DNA from: Cherax quadricarinatus
Lineage: Eukaryota; Arthropoda; Malacostraca; Decapoda; Parastacidae
Length of the DNA: 64,000 nucleotides
NCBI RefSeq assembly: GCF_038502225.1
Contig: NC_091372.1
Location: 2,242,155-2,306,154 of the forward strand
Direction of reading: 5' to 3'
Below, piece after piece: positions 1-62,623 of this stretch. How positions within the stretch are numbered: the stretch's first letter is position 1; each line of letters opens with the position of its first letter. A program made the translations under genes and the position numbers. The notes below the pieces were generated by a model. It made no database searches, was not told where the DNA came from, and saw nothing but the letters and a program-made list of their open reading frames with translations.

Positions 1-195
1 ACCCTCTCTACCCCAGGTTATCCTGGGTGGCCCACCGTCCCTACCCCAGGTTGTCCTGGGTGGCCCACCCTCCCTACCCCAGGTTATCTTGGGTAGCTAA
101 CCCTCCCCTGGGTTATCCTGGGTGACTAACCCTCCCCTGGGTTATCCTGGGTGGATAACCCTCCCCCGGGTTATAAATCCCAACACATTTTATTT
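1..195. repeat. Tandem repeat made of SINE-tail-like units
   Basis: Five to six imperfect units of about 29-36 bp, each containing CCAGGTTATCCTGGGTGG or GGGTTATCCTGGGTGG followed by a CCCTCC stretch. The same words (GGGTTATCCTGGGTGGCTAA, CCCTCC, GGGGTTA) occur once near the 3' end of the tRNA-derived SINE on the minus strand at 5161-5454, so the array looks like a local amplification of a SINE end. The left edge is cut by the window. Confidence 0.7.
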
Positions 196-196
196 T

Positions 197-1126
197 TCCC
201 TTATCTAAGTTAGGATGGATTCCCAACAATTGCATAATCCAGGTCAACATGGCTTTAGAGAAGGTCGCTCCTGCCTCGCAACTACTGGACTACTATGGTA
301 TGGTTCTGGATGCACCCTAAGACAAACAGAATGTAGATGTAGTACTCACACATTTGCCAAAAGCCTTAACAAGTGCGATAATGGTGTAATAACTCACAAA
401 ATGCGTGCTGAAGGGATTACTGACAAAGTAGGCAGATGGATCTTCAACTTTCTAACCAGTCAAACACAAAGAGTAATGGTAAACAGAGTTAAATCGGAAG
501 CTGCCATAGTGAAGAGCTCTGTTCCACAAGGCACAGTACTCTCCCCCATTCTGTTTATCATCCTCATATGAGACAGACAGAGATGTAAACCACAGCGCTG
601 TATCATCCTTTGCTGACGATTATGTGATCAGGCATATGGTCACTGTCTTGAACACTATGTGATTAATTGTCCACTTATTGAGGAATACAGAGACAGACAG
701 TATAATAACCTATGTGACATGTCAAGATATCTTATTAATGAAAATAAGATACCAGATATACTATGCAAATTTCCTAAATTTGCTTGTAACAGATAAGTGA
801 ACTATAGATATGTAGATATAAATCCATATGTATTCCTGTTAGCCCTTTGGGGCCTAGTTCCTAGGCCTTTTGTGTATCCATATGCTCTCGCGCTACCGTC
901 CACAGGATGGATATGGGGTGCACAATAAACTAGCCACTTCGGTGGCAAAATCTAAAAAATCTCTAATCTTTGCAGACGATACTAGAATCTCCATGAGACT
1001 ATCATCCATTGAGTACACGGTAAATCTCCAACAAGATATAAACTAAGTTTTCCAATGGGCAACGGAAAACAATATGATGGTCAATGAAGACAAATTCCAG
1101 CTTCTCCGATATGGCAGTAAAATAAG
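197..1126 (+). pseudogene. Decayed LINE reverse transcriptase fragment
   Basis: The translation (215-571, 572-620, then 969-1126) follows the RT of the LINE at 9485-11809: LHNPGQHGFREGRSCL, KCDNGVITHKMRAEGIT, VPQGTVLSPILF, then SSFADD and FQWATENNMMVNEDKFQLL. It keeps the fingers-palm segment up to just past the FADD catalytic box. Frameshifts, stops and a nested insertion (621-967) break it. It is a 5'- and 3'-truncated relic with no function expected. Confidence 0.85.
621..967 (+). mobile_element. Nested 3' end of a second non-LTR retrotransposon
   Basis: The insertion sits exactly in the FADD codons of the older LINE. The target CTTTGCTGACGAT (608-620) is repeated as CTTTGCAGACGAT (968-980), a 13-bp duplication with one mismatch. 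The insert begins with a frame reading CDQAYGHCLEHYVINCP, the Cys/His end typical of jockey/I-type LINE ORF2 proteins, stops at about 796, and runs through an untranslated tail to an A-rich end. It is a 5'-truncated copy. Confidence 0.8.
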
Positions 1127-1128
1127 TA

Positions 1129-1195
1129 CCTGCGTGTTAGCCGACTGGTGTGGGTCGCATCCTGTGGCGAGCAGAGGTCTGGTGATGCCCGGGGC
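1129..1195 (+). mobile_element. SINE fragment, left part
   Basis: The segment GTTAGCCGACTGGTGTGGGT followed by CGCATCCTG matches the body of the SINE at 5161-5454. It continues directly into the 22-bp minisatellite. The rest of a SINE of this kind resumes at 3286. Confidence 0.65.
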
Positions 1196-2345
1196 CAACG
1201 CCTTGATTGTATGCCCCTAGAGTCCTTGATTGTATGCCCCAAAGACTCCTTGATTGTATGCTCAAGACTTCTTGATTATATGCCCCAAAGACTTCTTGAT
1301 TGTATGCCCCAAAGACTCCTTGATTGTATGCTCAAGACTCCTTGATTGTATGCTCAAGACTCCTTGATTGTATGCTCAAGACTCCTTGATTGTATACTCA
1401 AGACTCCTTGATTGTATGTTCAAGACTCCTTGATTGTATGCTCAAGACTCCTTGATTGTATGCTCAAGACTCCTTGATTGTATGTTCAAGACTCCTTGAT
1501 TGTATGCCTCAAAGACTCCTTGATTGTATGCTCAAGACTCCTTGATTGTATGCCCCAAAGACTCCTTGATTGTATGCTCAAGACTCCTTGACTATATGGT
1601 CAAAACTCCTTGATTGTATGCTCAAGACTCCTTGATTGTATGCTCAAAACTCCTTGATTGTATGCTCAAGACTCCTTGATTGTATACTCAAGACTCCTTG
1701 ATTGTATGCTCAAGACTCCTTGATTATGCTCAAGACTCCTTGATTGTATACTCAAGACTCCTTGATTGTATGCTCAAGACTCCTTGATTGTATGCTCAAG
1801 ACTCCTTGATTGTCTGCCCCAAAGACTCCTTGATTGTATGCTCAAGACTCCTTGATTGTATGCTCAAGACTCCTTGATTATGCTCAAGACTCCTTGATTG
1901 TATACTCAAGACTCCTTGATTGTATGCTCAAGACTCCTTGATTGTATGCTCAAGACTCCTTGATTGTCTGCCCCAAAGACTCCTTGATTGTATGCTCAAG
2001 ACTCCTTGATTGTATGCTCAAGACTCCTTGATTTTATGCTCAAGACTCCTTGATTGTATGCTCAAGACTCCTTGATTGTATGCTCAAGACTCCTTGATTG
2101 TATGCTCAAGACTCCTTGATTGTATGCTCAAGACTCCTTGATTTTATGCTCAAGACTCCTTGATTGTATGCTCAAGACTCCTTGATTGTATGCTCAAGAC
2201 TCCTTGATTGTATGCTCAAGACTCCTTGATTGTATGCTCAAGACTCCTTGATTTTATGCTCAAGACTCCTTGATTGTATGCTCAAGACTCCTTGATTGTA
2301 TGCTCAAGACTCCTTGATTTTATGCTCAAGACTCCTTGATTGTAT

Positions 2346-2384
<39 letters not shown>

Positions 2385-3215
2385 TTAACAATTTTAGCAT
2401 ACATACAGAGGTACAAAAAATACAGGTAAGAGCAGCATGCCAAAGCCACTTATATGCATAGCATTACGGGCTGGCTTAAAATTAACTTAAGATTAACTAA
2501 GCTATGATGAAATCAGTGATAAAACATTATTGTAAACAGATAACTATAAAGCACAAGTGAGTATTACAAAGACAGGTCATATGGTTGCATGCATTGTTGT
2601 ACATTCAGTAGAATGGAGTATTCTGTTAGGTAGTGTATTTAAAAAAATAACAAAGTTAGATTGGGTTTTAGGTTTAACATTTATGTGATATAATTGTGAG
2701 AAACATTTAAGATATACAATTTATAAGGTTCAGTTATTCAGTATTTATTTGGTTTTGGGTGAGTAAGTGATCTTTGAGAAGAGACTTGAATTTATAAACA
2801 GGTAGTGTTTCTTTTATATTTACAGGTAATGAATTCCAGATTTTAGGGCCTTTTATGTGCATTTAGTTTTTGCATAGTGTGAGATGAACACGAGGAACAT
2901 CAAAGAGTGATCTGTGCCTTGTGTTATGGTCATGTGTTCTGTTGAGGTTGGCAAGGAGATGTTTGAGGGGAGGGTTAATATCAGAGTTAAGTGTTCTATG
3001 TATGTAATAGGTGCAGTAATAAGTATGGATGTTTTGTATGGTGAGTAGGTTGAGTGTTTTGAATATTGGTGGAGTGTGCTCAAGACTCCTTTATTGTATG
3101 CTCAAGACTCCTTGATTTTATGCTGAAGACTCCTTGATTGTATGCTCAAGACTCCTTGATTTTATGCTGAAGACTCCTTGATTGTATGCTCAAGACTCCT
3201 TGATTGTATGCCCCA
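1196..3215. repeat. 22-bp minisatellite (CTCCTTGATTGTATGCTCAA)
   Basis: About 55-60 tandem units of roughly 22 bp, with variants: longer units carrying GCCCCAAAG at the left end, TATACTCAAG, GATTTTATG, and a short form lacking TGTA. The variants recur in blocks (the same order repeats around 1680-1990 and 2030-2340), showing segmental duplication within the array. The array is interrupted at 2346-3076 by a LINE 3' end and resumes at 3077. Short open frames inside are not genes. Confidence 0.9.
2346..3076 (-). mobile_element. LINE 3' end inserted in the minisatellite
   Basis: On the minus strand a broken frame ends with GPKIWNSLPVNIKETLPVYK and FKSLLKDHLLTQ before a stop, a classic LINE ORF2 C-terminus. 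It is followed by an untranslated region and a (TAAA)n-type tail (plus-strand TTTATTTA, 2346-2390). The 5' part is missing. Minisatellite units occur on both sides, so it inserted after the array formed. A related piece lies at 16741-16925. Confidence 0.8.
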
Positions 3216-3285
3216 AACCACTATCTTATTTCCCCCTCTAATTAGATGCCCCCTCGCCATTTTGATGCCCGGGGTCACCGCTCCT

Positions 3286-3470
3286 TCGAGGTTCCCTCTG
3301 CACTCCACTGGTCGCATCCCGGGACAAGAGTGACCTAATTTGCGGGAAATGCTCAGCATAACAAGGGGCTTTCTACATTGATGTCACTGATGTCAGCTAT
3401 GGTCTGTATTACATGTACTTGTAGAAATAAAGATATATTATATTATTATAATTATTATTATTATAAGAAT
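3286..3470 (+). mobile_element. SINE fragment, right part with (TTA)n tail
   Basis: Sequence CACTGGTCGCATCCCGGGAC, then AATGCTCAGCATAACAAG, then CTTGTAGAAATAAAG and a TTA-rich tail (about 3440-3467). I recognise this as the 3' half of a SINE from decapod sequences by recall. With 1129-1195 it brackets the 22-bp minisatellite, so the array appears to have grown inside one SINE. Confidence 0.6.
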
Positions 3471-3689
3471 GGTGAATACTGAAAGAAATGAGGTAACGAA
3501 TCTCTCAGTCTGGAGTCGATGTAATCACTCCTGTGCGGCTCATAAAAAAATATAAAAAAAATACCCAAATACTCTAATTTAAAAATTACATTGATGCAGT
3601 TATTAAAAGTATTAGTATAAGGTAGGTAAATATTTTCCAAGTGGGAGGCAGGAGGCAGACACACACACGTGCTCGTCAACAAACAACAT
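3471..3689. other. AT-rich sequence, nothing recognised
   Basis: No repeat family or convincing ORF is seen. A minus-strand frame covering 3461-3763 has no recognisable domain and looks like chance. Confidence 0.5.
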
Positions 3690-3868
3690 GGCTGAACACC
3701 GCGTCTCATGCACTTGATACATCCAACGTTTTTCACCCTCCTGACCTCGTTACCACACTTCAACCACCTCGTTGCATCGTGTGGCAGCTTAGCTAGTGAA
3801 TGCTCCGTCGCTACACCCAGAAATTTGAGTGGAAGAGTGTTTATTTCACCCGGAGGAGCTGTTAATAG
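3690..3868 (+). promoter_or_regulatory. Candidate promoter and untranslated first exon of the dyskerin gene
   Basis: A repeat-free stretch, richer in CpG than its surroundings, ends in TTAATAG followed by GTGAGT (3869), a strong 5' splice site. The first coding exon at 8014 is preceded by a pyrimidine run and AG (about 7985-7999), as expected for an acceptor, leaving a 14-nt leader before the ATG. The two would join into a spliced 5' UTR across a 4.1-kb intron holding the 24-bp minisatellite. No TATA box is evident. This is inference; the transcription start cannot be placed by eye. Confidence 0.35.
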
Positions 3869-4049
3869 GTGAGTCCCCCCGCTGTTGGTCTGTTTGAATG
3901 ACTTGGAAATATTTTGAAATAGATTCGTGTTTATTTTGGTTTTTGGTTTTGATTTTTATGCAGCACTGGTTATATTACCACACATTGATCCCTTCTGGAT
4001 CAATATGCACTGAGGAATAATATATTATTGTCTAATGAACTAGCACCAT

Positions 4050-5160
4050 TAAGATACTGGTCCATGCTAGGTAGGTCCTACTGGTCCATGCTAGGTAGGT
4101 CCTACTGGTCCATGCTAGGTAGGTCCTACTGGTCCATGCTAGGTAGGTCCTACTGGTCCATGCTAGGTAGGTCCTACTGGTCCATGCTAGGTAGGTCCTA
4201 CTGGTCCATGCTAGGTAGGTCCTACTGGTCCATGCTAGGTAGGTCCTACTGGTCCATGCTAGGTAGGTCCTACTGGTCCATGCTAGATAGGTCCTACTGG
4301 TCCATGCTAGGTAGGTCCTACTGGTCCATGCTAGATAGGTCCTACTGGTCCATGCTAGGTAGGTCCTACTGGTCCATGCTAGGTAGGGCCTACTGGTCCA
4401 TGCTAGGTAGGTCCTACTGGTCCATGCTAGGTAGGTCCTACTGGTCCATGCTAGGTAGGTCCTACTGGTCCATGCTAGGTAGGTCCTACTGGTCCATGCT
4501 AGGTAGGTCCTACTGGTCCATGCTAGGTAGGTCCCACTGGTCCATGCTAGGTAGGTCCCACTGGTCCATGCTAGGTAGGTCCTACTGGTCCATGCTAGGT
4601 AGGTCCTACTGGTCCATGCTAGGTAGGTCCCACTGGTCCATGCTAGGTAGGTCCTACTGGTCCATGCTAGGTAGGTCCTACTGGTCCATGCTAGGTAGGT
4701 CCTACTGGTCCATGCTAGGTAGGTCCCACTGGTCCATGCTAGGTAGGTCCTACTTGTCCATGCTAGGTAGGTCCTACTGGTCCATGCTAGGTAGGTCCTA
4801 CTGGTCCATGCTAGGTAGGTCCCACTGGTCCATGCTAGGTAGGTCCTACTTGTCCATGCTAGGCAGGTCCTATTGGTCCATGCTAGGTGGGTCCTACTGG
4901 TCCATGCTAGGTAGGTCCCACTGGTCCATGCTAGGTAGGTCCTACTTGTCCATGCTAGGCAGGTCCTATTGGTCCATGCTAGGTGAGTCCTACTGGTCCA
5001 TGCTAGGTAGGTCCTACTGGTCCATGCTAGGCAGGTCCTATTGGTCCATGCTAGGTGAGTCCTACTGGTCCATGCTAGGTAGGTCCTACTGGTCCATGCT
5101 AGGTGGGTCCTACTGGTCCATGCTAGGTAGGTCCTACTGGTCCATGCTAGGTGGGTCCTA
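4050..5160. repeat. 24-bp minisatellite, left block
   Basis: About 46 head-to-tail copies of a 24-bp unit containing TACTGGTCCATGCTAGGTAG. Unit length is divisible by three and the unit has no stop in one frame, giving a 377-codon open frame of repeated YWSMLGRS that is not a gene. Copies at 4050-4500 are almost identical; later copies carry TCCCACTGG, TACTTGTCC, GGCAGG and GGTGAG variants in recurring groups. Confidence 0.95.
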
Positions 5161-5454
5161 GATAAGATAAGATTTCGTTCGGATTTTTAACCCCGGAGGG
5201 TTAGCCACCCAGGATAACCCAAGAAAGTCAGTGCATCATCGAGGACTGTCTGACTTATTTCCATTGGGGTCCTCAATCATGTCCCCCAGGATGCGACCCA
5301 CACCAGTCGACTAACACCCAGGTACCTATTTGCTGCTAGGTGAACAGGACAACAGGTGTAAGGAAACGTGTCGGAATGTTTCCACCCGCCGGGAATCGAA
5401 CCCGGGCCCTCCGTGTGTGAAGCGGGAGCTTTAGCCACCAGGCCACGGGGCCAC
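5161..5454 (-). mobile_element. Complete tRNA-derived SINE
   Basis: On the minus strand the element starts TGGCCCCGTGGCCTGGTGG, with an A-box-like TGGCCTGGTGG (5435-5445) and a perfect B box GGTTCGATTCC (5392-5402), the internal RNA polymerase III promoter of a tRNA. The body includes GTACCTGGGTGTTAGTCGAC and GTGTGGGTCGCATCCTG, and the element ends in a short (TTATC)n tail. It splits the 24-bp array; CCTA occurs at both edges (5157-5160, 5455-5458) as a short possible target duplication. Fragments lie at 1129, 3286, 6842, 7722 and 41816. Confidence 0.85.
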
Positions 5455-6775
5455 CCTACTGGTCCATGCTAGGTAGATCCTACTGGTCCATGTTAGGCAG
5501 GTCCTATTGGTCCATGCTAGGTGGGTCCTACTTGTCCATGCTAGGTAGGTTCTACTGGTCCATGCTAGGTAGGTCCTACTGGTCCATGCTTGGCAGGTCC
5601 TACTGGTCCATGCTTGACAGGTCCTACTGGTCCATGCTTGGCAGGTTCTACTGGTCCATGCTTGGCAGGTTCTATTGGTCCATGCTAGGTAGGTTCTACT
5701 GGTCCATGCTAGGCAGGTCCTACTGGTCCATGCTAGGCAGGTCCTACTGGTCCATGCTTGGCAGGTCCTACTGGTCCATGCTTGGCAGGTCCTACTGGTC
5801 CATGCTAGGTAGGTTCTGCTGGTTCATGCTTGGCAGGTCCTACTGGTCCATGCTTGGCAGGTCCTACTGGTCCATGCTAGGTAGGTTCTGCTGGTTCATG
5901 CTTGGCAGGTCCTACTGGTCCATGCTAGGTAGGTTCTGCTGGTTCATGCTTGGCAGGTCCTACTGGTCCATGCTAGGTAGGTTCTGCTGGTTCATGCTTG
6001 GCAGGTTCTACTGGTCCATGCTTGGCAGGTTCTATTGGTCCATGCTTGGCAGGTTCTACTGGTCCATGCTTGGCAGGTTCTACTGGTCCATGCTTGGCAG
6101 GTTCTACTGGTCCATGCTTGGCAGGTTCTACTGGTCCATGCTTGGCAGGTTCCACTGGTCCATGCTTGGCAGGTTCCACTGGTCCATGCTTGGCAGGTCC
6201 TACCTGTCCATGCTAGGCAGGTCCTACCTGTCCATGCTAGGCAGGTCCTACTGGTCCATGCTTGGCAGGTTCTACTGGTCCATGCTTGGCAGGTTCTACT
6301 GGTCCATGCTTGGCAGGTTCCACTGGTCCATGCTAGGCAGGTCCTACTGGTCCATGCTTGGCAGGTCCTACCTGTCCATGCTAGGCAGGTCATACTGGTC
6401 CATGCTTGGCAGGTCCTATCTGTCCATGCTAGGCAGGTTGTACTGGTCCATGCTAGGCAGGTCCTACCTGTCCATGCTAGGCAGGTCCTACTGGTCCATG
6501 CTTGGCAGGTCCTACCTGTCCATGCTAGGCAGGTTGCACTGGTCCATGCTTGGCAGGTCCTATCTGTCCATGCTAGGCAGGTTGTACTGGTCCATGCTAG
6601 GCAGGTCCTACCTGTCCATGCTAGGCAAGTCCTACTGGTCCATGCTTGGCAGGTCCTACTGATCCATGCTTGGCAGGTCCTACCTGTCCATGCTAGGCAG
6701 GTCCTACTGGTCCATGCTTGGCAGGTCCTATCTGTCCATGCTAGGCAGGTTGTACTGGTCCGTGCTTGGCAGATG
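5455..6775. repeat. 24-bp minisatellite, right block with higher-order structure
   Basis: About 55 more copies of the 24-bp unit, more diverged: GCTTGGCAGG replaces GCTAGGTAGG, and TACCTGTCC alternates with TACTGGTCC. Two-unit (48-bp) higher-order repeats are visible: TTCTGCTGGTTCATGCTTGG alternates with the plain unit four times at 5810-6000, and TACCTGTCC/TACTGGTCC pairs recur at 6360-6770. Open frames in several phases on both strands are artefacts of the 24-bp period. Confidence 0.92.
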
Positions 6776-6895
6776 TAAGTTTATTCGAGTATACACAAAT
6801 ACAGTTATATAGATTATCATACATAGCAGCATACGTGTAGAAAGCCAGGGATAACCCAAAAGAGTCAGAGTGGCTTATTTCCATTGGGGTCCTTT
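6776..6895 (-). repeat. Interspersed repeat fragment related to the SINE tail
   Basis: TTTATTCGAGTATACACAAA, then CATACATAGCAGCATACGTG, then GGATAACCCAAAAGAGTCAG and TTATTTCCATTGGGGTCC. The last words match the plus-strand copy of the SINE at 5161-5454. The first part recurs at 7661-7775, so this is a second SINE-like family or a composite. Confidence 0.6.
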
Positions 6896-7009
6896 TAATA
6901 CTTTATTATTATACTATAAAGGAGATATCTTATTATTATACTAGGAATAAGGTGAAATTAGTTGTTTATATTTACATGTGTGTTAGTTAAAAATTAAAAA
7001 ATAATTCTC

Positions 7010-7660
7010 CTCCCTTTCTGTAGCTACATTCATCAGACACCTTTTGGCACTCTTCTTGAACTGGTTCATGCTATGACTGGCCTTGACATGTGCAGGCAGT
7101 CTGTTCCATTACTTTATTGCTGTACAATAAAAGGTGTTTAAAGCCTGGCCAATGACTGTGGGTACTACAAAGTTGTGCTCTCTCCCCTTAGTACTATGAT
7201 TGCTTTGGTTCTCAACCTTGACAAAATTGGCAGCAAGATAGTCTGGACACTGTCTATGAGCAATTTTATAAACTTGATTTAACTTCAGTTGTTTTACTGT
7301 CTTCAACATTCAGCATATCCAGTTGTTGTAATTCATTCTGGGCTACATGTTCTCTTGGACCCAGGTCCAGGATGAATCTTACCATTTTGTTCTGGGTGAT
7401 TTGCAGTCTATCTTTCAGTTTTTTGAGGCAGAGTACCATGAAGAGCAAGCGTAGTCCATATGACATTGTATAAGTGCTAGACATAGCGTCCTGTGAGCCT
7501 CAGTAGGTAGACACTGTGCTTGTCTGTAGAGGAACTTCAGTCTGGCATTCGCCTTCTTTACTACGCTATTCCCAATCAGTTCTCCTGACGTGTATGGGTC
7601 ATAGGGTATTCCCAGATATTTTACTGAGGATACTGAAGTGATTGGTTCCCCATTACACCA
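7010..7660 (-). pseudogene. LINE reverse transcriptase C-terminal relic
   Basis: Three overlapping minus-strand frames (7415-7744, 7266-7484, 7109-7309) read in sequence as a LINE thumb and C-terminal region: SSVKYLGIPYDPYTSGELIG, LKFLYRQAQCLPTEAHRTLC, DYACSSWYSASKN, then LQITQNKMVRFILDLGPREH, then QVYKIAHRQCPDYL. At least two frameshifts and stops are present. A related repeat lies on each side (6776-6895, 7661-7775). Confidence 0.75.
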
Positions 7661-7775
7661 GACAAGTTTATTCAGGTACACACAAAGACAGTTACATAAA
7701 TAATCGTACATAGCATGTGTGTAGATTACCCACCCGGATAACACACAAAAGTCAACCTCAGTGATTTATTTATAT
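7661..7775 (-). repeat. Second copy of the 6776-6895 repeat
   Basis: AAGTTTATTCAGGTACACAC, then GACAGTTACATAAATAATCG, then ACCCACCCGGATAACACAC and TTATTTA, in the same order as 6776-6895. Confidence 0.6.
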
Positions 7776-8013
7776 ATCCAACTTTTAAAGCTACCTGAGC
7801 TTTTAGTTTCAGTGTTCAAAGGAAGATCAGGACAGAGCAGGCCATCATCAAGTACTGCTTGTTATCAAATTTATTTTTATATTTAAGGTTGAATATGGTT
7901 AGTGTGCAGTTTATACCTACATGCACCAAAGAAGTGCGAACCTGATGTGTGGTAGGGCCTGTGTCAGATTTTCAACCTATTCATTTTTCTTTTTTTAAGA
8001 TATATTGGGGACA

Positions 8014-61592
<53,579 letters not shown>

Positions 61593-61879
61593 GTAAGACT
61601 GCAGTGTATAACATGTTATGGTTGATGTATTGCCAAAAGTTTGTTGCATATTAAAAATCACATGCATAGTTAATCATTCGTAACAATTAAACTAAATGTG
61701 TTTTATAGAGATGTTCTAGGAATTATAAACAGGACTGGGGATTTTTAACAGAAGAACACTTTCTCAGTTTGCGGTATTATGATTTTGGGTTTGACAAACC
61801 TCATTTAGTTATTACATCTCAATAGTACATTCTTCATTGTCTTCTCTTGCACACTCACTGGTGGAATAAAGAGAAATTA

Positions 61880-62190
61880 GCTATGAAGAAAGAATGCTGC
61901 TGAAGCAACGAAGGGATATGATCACAGCGTACAAAATACTACAGGGGATAGACTTAGTATGCAAGGATAGGCTTTTTACTGGACTTGTTACTTTAATAAG
62001 TGGTCTGAAATTACATGCCCAGATAAGCCTAAGATGTGTTTTTAAACACTTGCTGTCTTCCACCCAGGTAGGGTGACCCATATATAGGGATATCAAAAAT
62101 AAATATTTCAACATGAGATTTGAAAAGAACTGGAATGAGCTGAGCATAGACACAGTGTAAGCTGACACCACAGAGGAATTTTAAAAAATG
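61880..62190 (+). pseudogene. CR1-like LINE C-terminal fragment
   Basis: Reads YEERMLLKQRRDMITAYKIL, QGIDLVCKDRLFT, then FNMRFEKNWNELSIDTV, the typical end of a CR1-type ORF2. It is broken by stops. Confidence 0.7.
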
Positions 62191-62229
62191 ATGAAAGGGC
62201 CCAGTTGCATTTTGTCTCTTGAAAGTTAA

Positions 62230-62330
62230 CCCTGCAAGAGAGGTTCTTTGATGCCAGTCAAGGACTCTTGATCTGTGGAATTGAAACTGCTTGTTCCTAT
62301 TTTAATCAAATCTGAATGTCCCCCATTACT
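62230..62330 (+). repeat. Short interspersed repeat (TTGATGCTGG family), copy 4
   Basis: GAGAGGTTCTTTGATGCCAG, then AAGGACTCTTGATCTGTGGA. Confidence 0.55.
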
Positions 62331-62489
62331 CAAAGAGCTGGTTTTGTTTCCCCATCCCCTCTTTTTCTTACTTTCCCTGAATAATTGTTGAAAGATAAGC
62401 TGGAGCAGGTACTAGCCCCTCACTCAATTTCTGTACGTAGGTTCAGATATGTAATTTAACATTTATAGTTTAATTGTCATTAATACTAG

Positions 62490-62623
62490 GCCCCCCTATC
62501 CACCCTGTCATACGCCTTTTCCAAATCCATAAATGCCACAAAGACCTCTTTAGATAAGGCTAAAGAGGTCTTTGTGGCATTTATGGATTTGGAAAAGGCA
62601 TATGACAGGGTGGATAGGGGGGC
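62490..62623. repeat. 63-bp fold-back at a LINE 5' truncation
   Basis: The arm 62490-62552 (GCCCCCCTATCCACCCTGTC to GACCTCTTTA) is the reverse complement of 62561-62623 with one mismatch and an 8-bp spacer. Both arms encode the RT segment FMDLEKAYDRVDRG. Confidence 0.95.

Noticed and set aside
3461..3763. 100-codon minus-strand frame beside the candidate first exon
   Set aside because: No recognisable domain; it overlaps the suspected promoter and has no supporting signal.
5392..5454. tRNA gene
   Set aside because: A and B boxes are present but the sequence continues into a SINE body and tail, and the acceptor stem cannot close properly; it is a tRNA-derived SINE head.
4050..6775. CRISPR-like array
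   Set aside because: The repeats are contiguous with no spacers, and the genome is eukaryotic.
4028..6778. Long open frames of repeated YWSMLGRS, VHAWQV and similar
   Set aside because: They follow from a 24-bp tandem repeat with no in-frame stop; they exist in several phases and on both strands, and have no start context or domain.
8005..8013. Upstream TTG as the dyskerin start
   Set aside because: Eukaryotic start should be ATG; the ATG at 8014 has a good context and matches the family N-terminus.
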